From contig OW799234.1 of assembly GCA_941918925.1 (NCBI GenBank), positions 43,554,412 through 43,618,411 of the forward strand: a stretch of DNA of 64,000 nt, in the 5' to 3' direction. The stretch's first letter is position 1, and each line of letters begins with the position of its first letter. Below are positions 56,525 through 64,000 of this stretch, one piece after another. A program made the position numbers and the translations under genes. The notes under the pieces were generated by a model that saw only the letters and a program-made list of their open reading frames with translations, ran no database searches and was not told where the DNA came from. The stretch is from Phyto melanocephala (Eukaryota > Arthropoda > Insecta > Diptera > Rhinophoridae).

Positions 56525-56651
56525 ATTTATATTATAAATTTTTCTTTTTTATGTTCAGGACAAATAAATCTAATTTTGCATAATTTTCTTTCAACCTTAA
56601 AAATCCCTTTTAATTTTTTCCCGTTTTTTCTTTACATTACTGCCATCTTTT

Positions 56652-56812
56652 TATATCCTTCATAGTGAGTGTAAGGGTATACATATATAGGTTTGTCATT
56701 CCGTGTGAAATTTTTACAAGTTTCATTTTCGACCCCATAAAGTATATACATATGTATGTACTTATATATTTTCTGAAAGATTATGAATAAGGGAGTCAAT
56801 TAAGCATCAGCT
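56652..56812 (-). mobile_element. DINE-1-like terminal fragment (minus)
   Basis: TATATCCTTCATAGTGAGTG, then TTTGTCATTCCGTGTG, TTTCGACCCCATAAAGTATA and the TTTCTGAAAGATTATGAATA block. This is the 3' terminal part of the DINE family in inverse orientation. A shorter terminal piece lies at about 59541-59575. Confidence 0.65.
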
Positions 56813-56898
56813 GAGTTTTTCATTTTACCAAAAATTTTCCTCTTCTTCTTTCACTCACTACTTTAACCATAAAACGAACTATATGACAATTAAGGCTA

Positions 56899-57045
56899 AC
56901 CCCCATACCTGAACAAGAGCGTTGAGCGTCAAGCGTTGGAGTTTTACATGTGTTTTGTTTTTGTAACAATACAAAATAACAAAATACATGCAAAATTGCA
57001 ACGCTTGACGCTCAACGCTCTTGTTTAGGTATGGGCCTAAGCCTT
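56899..57045. mobile_element. ~145-bp MITE with CCCATACCTGAACAAGAGCG ends
   Basis: Arms CCCATACCTGAACAAGAGCG then TTGAGCGTCAAGCGTTG at the left, and the complement (CAACGCTTGACGCTCAACGC then TCTTGTTTAGGTATGGG) at the right, separated by about 60 bp. The inverted match extends outward through AAGGCT. No clear flanking duplication. Confidence 0.8.
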
Positions 57046-57236
57046 CGAGTACATTTTATGAGAGAACCTGAAATAAATTGTTTTTGTTGTTTTTAAATAG
57101 GTGAGTTTTTGTGATAAAACGAAAAATAAATAAAATAAAACGTATTTTATCTCATCAGCACATAGATATTGTGACAAGATATATCTAATGTCTTTACGAC
57201 TTTAACTGTGAGTGATGTACATAAAAGGATTAAATA

Positions 57237-57468
57237 TCCTACTAATATAATAAATGTAAATATTTGGATATTTGTTACACGATCACGCAAAAACGTGATT
57301 GAACGGAACTAGTATTAGAACGGTATTAGAATCTAGAACTCAATCACGCAAAAATGGCTGAGTCGAATTTAATTAATATTGAGAAACATATAAATAAAAA
57401 CCTAGGTTAATACTAAGTCTACCTTTTACCACGATAACTATGCAGACGAAGTCGCGGGCACAAGCTAG
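57237..57468 (+). mobile_element. 232-bp Helitron, lepidopteran/insect type
   Basis: Starts TCCTACTAATATAATAAATG and ends GACGAAGTCGCGGGCACAAG then CTAG. It is bordered by A and T. Start and end match the common short insect Helitrons (TCCTACTAATATTATAAA... GACGAAGTCGCGGGCAAAAGCTAG). Non-coding. Confidence 0.85.
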
Positions 57469-57711
57469 TATATAATATATTTATAATACATGGTAAAACT
57501 ATAGAGATTTGAGAAAATTCTCTTTTCAACGGGAATATAAATAATCGATAAAGATTATTGCATTTGGATATACTTACGTCGACAGCACTTCAATCTACAC
57601 ACAGTTAAACTTGGTAAAACTTACATCATATATAATACTTGTTCTCTGTTAAGGAAAGCTTGATAAGGTGTGATTAATTTCGAACGATTTTGAGTTTAAT
57701 TATTTACCTCA

Positions 57712-57851
57712 TCCTACTAATATAATAAATGTGAATGTTTAGATGTTTGGATTTTTGTTATGAAATTTGGCACACAGATAGGTAATAACCTGAGTTAACA
57801 CATAGGTTATCTTTCTCTCGATAACTACCCTGACGAAATCGCGAAAACATA
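57712..57851 (+). mobile_element. Second short Helitron, truncated at its 3' end
   Basis: Starts TCCTACTAATATAATAAATG like the copy at 57237, contains AAATTTGGCACACAGATAGG and a CTGAGTTAACACATAGGTTA block, and ends in a diverged GACGAAATCGCGAAAACATA. A mariner-like sequence beginning TAGGGTGTTCATTG adjoins it. Confidence 0.75.
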
Positions 57852-58150
57852 CTATAGGGTGTTCATTGTAAGTCACACCTTATTCAATCTTTTGCCAAAC
57901 TTGATATGACATTAGTTTCAGTGTTTGACAAATTCAACTATGGAGAGGTATACAATAGAGCAGTGCGTTAAGATTGTTTTGAAAACACCTGTACATTCTC
58001 GCCCAGTTCGTTTTGCGAAAAAAATGCTGTTGTTCGCGATAGTGTGGCAAAAAAGCCGCCAACCTCGTCGGCGTGCCCAACAATTGAACATCACTGAGGC
58101 GAATTTTGAATATAAATTTAAATTTGCTTGATTATAAGGTATAATCGAAT
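57852..58150 (+). mobile_element. Mariner N-terminal fragment (rosa-like)
   Basis: Begins TATAGGGTGTTCATTGTAAG. The ATG at 57940 opens a frame MERYTIEQCVKIVLKTPVHS. After a shift the text corresponds to ...VRDSVA...P...RRAQQLNI, the linker between the HTH domains of this mariner group. The catalytic part is missing. The interval 58150-59357 holds no recognised gene. Confidence 0.6.
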
Positions 58151-59357
58151 CAAGAGCTGAAGCGTTTTGACCATTTCAAATGTTGTAAATACGCCAAATG
58201 GTTGGTTGTACAGACATACATAAATGAATAAACAAAGAAAACCTTTATCAAAAATTGATATTTATGTATATTAAAACTTACATTTTAAATAAATATTTAT
58301 AATTTTTCTTAATATTCTTCATATACATGTACACATTTATGCAAAAAATTAGCTGAATTATTACCACAATTGTATGATATATTGAACAACCGACTTACTA
58401 AATCATAGGTGCATATTTCACCAAACAATTGTTTTTAAGCAGCGTGTCCGTATTGGTTACTTTTTTTCTGATGTGTGGATGTGTACATTTTTTAATTTTG
58501 GTTACTTCTCACTAAAACTGCACAGTGGACGTCCAATAGTACGTACCTTCGATTCCACGAACGGCAACTTTATGCATTGGATTATGTATGATATGAATTA
58601 AATTTTGCTATTCGATAATACGAAGTTTTTTAATTGGTTTTCTCTATGGTTAACTGACAAAAACTTGTTGGTGTGGAATTTTATAGAGTCAACAAGTGTC
58701 AAGTGCCGTGTCTTCTACAAACCAAGTAAAAAAAGAAACAAATTACTTTAGAATAACTAAAATCCCGCTACAGGATAGCAACTGGAGAATTAAAAAAATG
58801 AAGGATGTACTATACTAGTGGTTTTCATCCCAAAGAATAATTCACATTCCAGTAGCGAGTACTGTGACTTTTGTGCCAGTGATGGCTGGTTCACTTAATT
58901 CAAAAAACGCTTTTGAATAAGATTACTCAAAGAATCTGACGAAAATCTGTTATCATCTGAGGGCCTTGTACTGCCATTTATCAAAACTGCAGAAAACTCT
59001 CAAATGAGAGAATAACATTCTTAATTTGTGACAATACCGAAGGAACAAAAAAGATTAAGCATTTGCGATTGAAAAAGCCGAAAAGACATGATTTCAATCT
59101 ACTTGAATGAACAGATTTTTTTTTAATTTTTTAATAAATTAATTTTAACTTTAAGTAACTACAACTGTATAACCAGGGTACACTTATACAAGGTGGCGGT
59201 GCCAGCCCAGCTGACTATTTTTTTGTGTTCTGGAGTATGTCAAACTACATATTTAAAAAAATGATTTCAACTCCGGAAATTGTCAAACTCCATACATAAA
59301 AAAGAGAGCCAAAAATTACTCTCCTTTACGCTATCACCTTATGCAATTACAACATGT

Positions 59358-59433
59358 CGTCGTTCGTAAATTATTGTGTTCTATATGTATAGGTTTTATG
59401 CTTCACATAGAACACAATAATTTACGAACGACG
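59358..59433. mobile_element. 76-bp palindromic mini-MITE, copy 2
   Basis: CGTCGTTCGTAAATTATTGT...ACAATAATTTACGAACGACG with a loop around GTATAGGTTTTATGCT. It is flanked by ATGT on both sides (59354-59357, 59434-59437). Near-identical to 49386-49461; the arms here pair almost perfectly. Confidence 0.88.
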
Positions 59434-59860
59434 ATGTGTATAACCACAACTGAATTATTCTACTCGAATTTAAATATTTTTAAGTTTTCCATTTTTTTTG
59501 TTTTAACTAAAAACTTAAATTAAATTTACATGTGTTTTTTATACCCTTCACAGTGAGTGTAAGGTTATATATGGTTTTATCCACACACAGAATACCCATT
59601 GGATAAAACTGTACTAAAACACTTATTTTCTAAACAAATAATTTATCAGTACGCACTGCACCGAAATGACCAATTCGACACGCATAACAACAATATTCTT
59701 TTTATCACTTTTTGGAAATGTATTTAAAACACATTTCAGGTACTCATAAAATTATATTATTCATACATTGGAACAAAGAACAAACTATAAAACGACCCAA
59801 GAGTCGTGTGCAAACAATCACTAACCGTAAATATTTAAAAAGATAAGAAACATGTATAAA

Positions 59861-60003
59861 GGCTCCACGAAAAGCCCCCCAATGAAATAACGCCCAAACG
59901 AGAAATTAAATATTTCAATTAAATTATTTCCTATTTTTTTGAGTTTATTTTATTGGGGGTTGTTTCCTGGGTGTTATTTCATTGGGGGGCTTTAAGTGGA
60001 GCC
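59861..60003. mobile_element. 143-bp MITE inserted at the LTR TATA box
   Basis: Inverted ends GGCTCCACGAAAAGCCCCCC then AATGAAATAACGCCCA, and the complement at the right. It is flanked by the exact 8-bp duplication TGTATAAA (59853-59860, 60004-60011). Removing it restores a single CATGTATAAATACC TATA-like element in the probable gypsy LTR, so insertion duplicated the core promoter. Confidence 0.85.
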
Positions 60004-60220
60004 TGTATAAATACCAATACAGTTCCATTTAATAAACAGATTCAGTTTACATTCGAAACAAACAAGTCTTTTATTTTAACTCAACGCATATGAGACGATC
60101 CTTCATCACATGTGAACGATCGTATAGAAGAAAGCTTTTTTCGAAAACTGCCAAAATGAATTCTCGTAAAAGAATTGAGCTTCTCCCTTTAGACCTTCTA
60201 AAGTTAAGCACAATCAAAAT

Positions 60221-60238
60221 TGCCGCAGTCGATAGGAT
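60221..60238 (+). promoter_or_regulatory. Primer-binding site (tRNA-Ser type) of the gypsy element
   Basis: TGCCGCAGTCGATAGGAT matches 16 of 18 bases of the tRNA-Ser-type primer-binding site of 17.6/297 elements. Its position directly after a plausible LTR end and before gag supports the call. Confidence 0.65.
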
Positions 60239-60564
60239 AGCTATTAAATTGGTTATCCTTGCAAATAAGGATCTACCATGATTCAATTAAAGGATTCTAA
60301 AGAAAAGATAGAATACCGAACAATAAAGTGAAAAATAAAAGTGATCAACAAGTTTGTACTAGTGTTTCTCGAAAATCGAACAAACGCGAACAAAATAAAT
60401 AAAGTTGATAAAAAACTTTACTAACATTACCAGTAACCAGTTAAACGAATATCAACACAACAATAGAAGATTAATATAACATCCTGGATTAAAAAAAATT
60501 TTTAGGACGTCAAACGTTAAAAAGAAATTCATTAACTGTTTAAAATAGACAATTAGAAAACAAC

Positions 60565-61193
60565 ATGACTACTTAAACAAATTTAGAAGTTTTGGATATA
60601 AATCCATTAAACTACTTAGATAAACTAGAATCTATCGATGGCAAAAAAGGAACCTTACACACATTCTGCACAGACGTGGATGATATTACAGTATAATGAA
60701 CAGGCACAAAAAATGTCTATTCACATAGTAAAAATGAAATTAGTTGGAAATGCAAGAAGAGCTTTGGAAATTCATCCACACCTAAGCAGTTGGAATGGCA
60801 TAAAAGTCATGTTACAATCAAATTTTGGAGGATTGGCAACGGTGGATCAACTGTATCAAAAAAAAAAGAGCAGCAACATAAAGAGGTAATCTATAATTAC
60901 ATTCAAAGACAATTAGCAGTTTTAAATCAAAAAAGTGCTCAAGAAGGAAGATCAGAAGACGTAATAAGAAATATGCAAACAGCATTAAAAATATTCACAA
61001 TTAGACTACCACAAAATATGAGAACTATATTATGTGCACTAAAAGTTGCAACTATGGAAGAAGCTATCCACGAACTATCATCAAACGTCTTCCTAAACGA
61101 TGAAAGAAGACAACCATCAACAAGCAAGTATAATGAAAAACCAAATTACAACAAGTTCCAAAATCAAGAAAGACAAGAAAAACCCAGACAATA
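60565..61193 (+). pseudogene. Gypsy-like Gag
   Basis: The original start is probably the ATG at 60565 (MTT, then a TAA, then NLEVLDINPLNYLDKLESID). The frame shifts near 60675, continues with KMSIHIVKMKLVGNARRALE and LSSWNGIKVMLQSNFGGLAT, shifts again near 60860, and ends with the C-terminal basic Gln/Asn-rich tail (to 61193). The NxA-xxL and WxxxKxxLxxxFG features fit errantivirus-type Gag. At least one stop and two shifts. Confidence 0.65.
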
Positions 61194-61399
61194 ATACAAA
61201 AATAACCAACAGAGGAATTGGCAACCAAAACAATACATCCCAAATCAAAATCAACAGAGAAATCAGCAACAACCTCCAAAACAGAATTATAAACCGAATT
61301 ACAATAGTCAACAAAATTATCAACAACCCGTAGAAAGGATGGAATTAGACACTTATCAGTCAGGAGGACAAAACAACTATCAACAAACCAATTATCCCC

Positions 61400-63213
61400 A
61401 GAAGAAATTATCTTGAAAGGAAAAACTAGAAATGCGAGACTATAAATTGACACCGGTTCGACAGAAAATTTTATAAAACACGAAGACGTACCACCAGATT
61501 ATATTAAGGAAATTAGAAACCCACAAACTATTAAATCAGTATCAGGTTATTTCAATGTAACACATAACTGTATTATGCCACCTGAGCAAATGAAAATAAA
61601 AGTTAATTCAGATACAACGTTTGGAATTTACAAATTTCATACATTCTTTAACGGAATTATAGGACACGAAACTTTGAAACAAAACAACAGTATAATAGAC
61701 TACCCGAACAAAAAAATAATAAATAATACTAAATACCCACTATATTACGAAAATGATAATGAAGATGAAAAAGAGGATCGGAATACGGAAATTGCAAACC
61801 AACCACAAGTTTTTACATTGGAAAAGTTGGAAGGATCTGGACAACTCAGACTAGAACATTTATATCAGGAAGAACAAGAAAAAATAAGACATTTAATAAA
61901 AATAAATAAGGACGTATTTTACAGAAAAGGAGACGATTTAACTTTTACAAACGAGATAAAACATACAATAGAAACGAAAAATGATGACCCAGTACACACA
62001 AGAAAATATAGGTTTTCATCAGTTAACGAAAGGGAAATAAGCGACTAAATAAAGGAACTACTAGAACAAGGTATTAACAACACTCAAGTTCACCATATAA
62101 CACGCCTATTTGGCCAGTACCGAAAAAGACAGATAAGGAAATCAATACTTCACTTAGAATAGTTATTGACTATAGGACAAATAACCGATACCACGAATAG
62201 ATGACATAATAGATAAATTAGGAAGGGCAAATTATTTTTCAACACTTTATTTAACTAAAGGATTTTATCAAATCGAAGTAGTCCCAAAAGACAGAGAGAA
62301 AACAGTATTTACAACGAACGAAGGACATTTTGAATTTGTAAGAATGCCATTCGGTTAGAAGAACGCACCAGCAACATTTCAGAGAATGATGAATAACGTA
62401 CTCAGACACTTGATAAATAGAATATGTGTAGTTTACATAGACAATAGTATTTTCGACGTCAATATAAGAACACAAAGAAAGTTTAGATAGGATATTCAGA
62501 ACACTTAGAGAAGCAAATGTAAAAGTTAGTTTAAACAAAAGCGATTTTTTGAGAAAGGAAAAAAATTTTTAGGACACGTAGTTACTAAAGACGGCATCAG
62601 ACCAAACCCAAATAAGATACTAGGACTAGAACAATTTACCTTACCGAAAACAGGCTATTACAGGAAGTTCATCAAGGATTATGCAAAAATAGCAAAACCA
62701 ATGACTTATTATCTTAAAAAGGATACGAAAATCGATTTAAGCGATCAAGGATATATTAACAGTTTTAACAAATTACAAACAATTCTAAAATCAGATTTAG
62801 TACTAAACTACTCTATTTTATTCATTTAAATTTCGGCAACCAAGCCTCTAGGCCATAATTGGCTACAAACTTCTACTAAAAAAAAAAAAAAAACAAGAAG
62901 AACAATTTACATTAACTACTGATGCAAGCAATCATGCACTGGGAGCAGTTTTATCGCAAAGTAGAGGATACCATTTACCTCTAGAACACTAAACAAACAC
63001 GAATTTAACTACTCTACTATTGAAAAGGAATTATTAGCAATAGTATGGACAATGAGTCAGTTAACACATTACCGTTATGGAAGAAAATTCAAACTATTCA
63101 CCGATCATAAAACACTTATTTTGTTTTCAAAATTAAGAGAACCGAATCAAAAACTAGTTAGATAGAAAATAAAATTTAACGAATACGCATTTGACATAGA
63201 ACATATTGAACGA
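61400..63213 (+). pseudogene. Gypsy-like protease / RT / RNase H remnants
   Basis: The retropepsin motif lies at about 61446 (IDTGSTENFI). An open frame at 61575-62048 covers the protease end and RT N terminus (LEHLYQEEQEKI, PVHTRKYRFS). RT blocks follow across stops and shifts: YFSTLYLTKGFYQIEV, FEFVRMPFG (stop), [12 protein letters not shown], and VVYIDNSIF, where the YxDD box has lost its second Asp. Further downstream are FLGHVVTKDGIRPNPNKI and RNase H segments TLTTDASNHALGAVLSQSR and KELLAIVWTMSQLTHYRYG. It is non-functional. Confidence 0.75.
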
Positions 63214-64000
63214 AAAATCGTTTTATAAATTTGTGAACTCTAAACGGCGATCGTCCGTTAATCCTAAATACTATAAATATGGATCAAATGACGCTGATGA
63301 TGACGTTTCTATTTCCAATTTGTTTGCTGATTTTTTTTCAACTACCTACTCTAAAAAAGTATATAATAACATAACATCTTACCCATTTAATATACCTCAA
63401 TCATCTGGTGTACAATTCTCTTTTATTACTTATAAAACGACTCTTTCAAATTTATTATCACTAAATAATTCGTTTAATGCTGGTCCAGATGAAATACCAA
63501 ATTGCGTTCTAAAAAATTGTGCAGAAAATTTATGTTACCCGCTTACTGCTATCTTTAACAAATCCATTAAATTAGGATACGTACCATTGATTTGGAAATT
63601 ATCGTATATAATTCCGTTGTTTAAAAATGGAAGCAAAATTGAGATATCAAACTATCGTGGCATTGCTAAGCTGAGTGATATTCCCAAACTTTTTGAAAAA
63701 ATTTTAACTGATAATTTATACTATCAAATTTCTTCGATTTTGTCACCGTGCCAACATGGCTTTTGTAAACATCGCTCTACAACGACTAATATTTTGGAGC
63801 TAACTACTACAATAAATGACGGTTTTATAAATAATATGCAAACTGATGCTATCTACACAGATTTTAGTAAAGCTTTTGATAAGGTAAACCATGATCTCTT
63901 GCTTAACAAATTGTCATTAATGGGATTTACGGATATGACAATAAAATGGTTAAGATCATACTTGTCTTTAAGAACTCAACAAGTTAAGTATGGAAGTGCT
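63214..64000 (+). mobile_element. Non-LTR retrotransposon, 5'-truncated, runs off the window
   Basis: From about 63215 a continuous frame reads SFYKFVNSKRR, then ISNLFADFFSTTYSKK, a GPDEIPNCVLKNCA block, PLFKNGSKIEISNYRGIAKL, CQHGFCKHRSTTTN and TDFSKAFDKVNHDLLLNKLS (first catalytic Asp of RT). It is open to position 64000, so GVPQGS and YADD should lie beyond the window. The junction with the gypsy RNase H frame is abrupt, as expected for a 5'-truncated LINE inserted in an older element. It is a different family from the one at 675-2714. Confidence 0.8.

Larger units (their letters stand above)
59577..63213 (+). mobile_element. Decayed 17.6/297-like gypsy (Ty3) element, 3'-truncated
   Basis: The probable 5' LTR (approximate start) ends at 60220, followed directly by TGCCGCAGTCGATAGGAT (60221-60238). 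This differs at two positions from the tRNA-Ser primer-binding site TGGCGCAGTCGGTAGGAT used by 17.6/297-type elements. Gag, protease, RT and RNase H remnants follow in order. The element ends at about 63213 in the middle of the RNase H/integrase region, where a non-LTR element begins. No integrase, env or 3' LTR is present. Confidence 0.75.

Overview
The window looks like nuclear DNA of a higher dipteran with a large, repeat-rich genome, probably a calyptrate or similar fly. It is strongly AT-rich and is packed with DINE-1-like Helitron derivatives, BEL/Pao, copia-like and gypsy-like LTR elements, rosa-type (DD41D) mariners, hAT relics and many small inverted-repeat elements (MITEs). The one host gene I recognise is the mitochondrial carrier Ucp4A, whose predicted protein matches insect UCP4. 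The order was inferred from sequence only.

Layout. 0.4-0.63 kb: a cluster of perfect hairpins. 0.68-2.7 kb: a 5'-truncated non-LTR retrotransposon on the minus strand with a long open RT frame. 4.7-5.1 kb: an internally deleted rosa mariner. 6.07-14.5 kb: a nested stack. A decayed copia-like gag is split by a BEL/Pao element (LTRs 6221-6665 and 12028-14258, 5-bp target duplication). The BEL gag is in turn split by a DINE-like element, and its 3' LTR by a 1.77-kb inverted-repeat element with an 8-bp duplication. 15.2-20.5 kb: a GTAACGTCCGTAAC repeat cluster, a Helitron with ~120-bp repeats, and a pseudogene of an uncharacterised repeat-encoded protein. 20.5-21.55 kb: an unclassified segment with CGTCAAA motifs at both ends and a spliced minus-strand frame. 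21.55-26.9 kb: a second BEL/Pao element (minus) carrying an envelope fusion-protein gene but lacking its integrase core. 26.9-29.1 kb: a DINE-like element with ~288-bp tandem repeats and a mariner inside it.

Ucp4A. Three 3' coding exons lie at 29801-30117, 30186-30366 and 48706-48880 (plus). The first visible intron is 68 bp. The next is 18.3 kb and is largely made of mobile elements: DINE copies, MITEs, a 2.3-kb hAT relic with perfect 8-bp duplications, fragments encoding BED and FLYWCH fingers, Helitrons and a mariner. The exons encoding the first carrier repeat were not found and probably lie upstream of the window.

Downstream of Ucp4A (49-64 kb). There is a 0.93-kb Helitron with an internal tandem array, a decayed Tc1-like element, and a spliced transposase-like pseudogene interrupted by an almost intact rosa mariner (one stop codon). 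Further on are Helitrons, MITEs, a decayed 17.6/297-like gypsy element, and a non-LTR retrotransposon running off the end.

Apart from Ucp4A, the coding capacity belongs to mobile elements and nearly all of it is broken. I saw no CRISPR, rRNA, tRNA or operon structure, as expected for insect nuclear DNA. The most informative signals are nested insertions with recoverable target duplications and related empty sites, two copies of a 76-bp palindromic MITE, and a spliced unclassified transposase-like gene.
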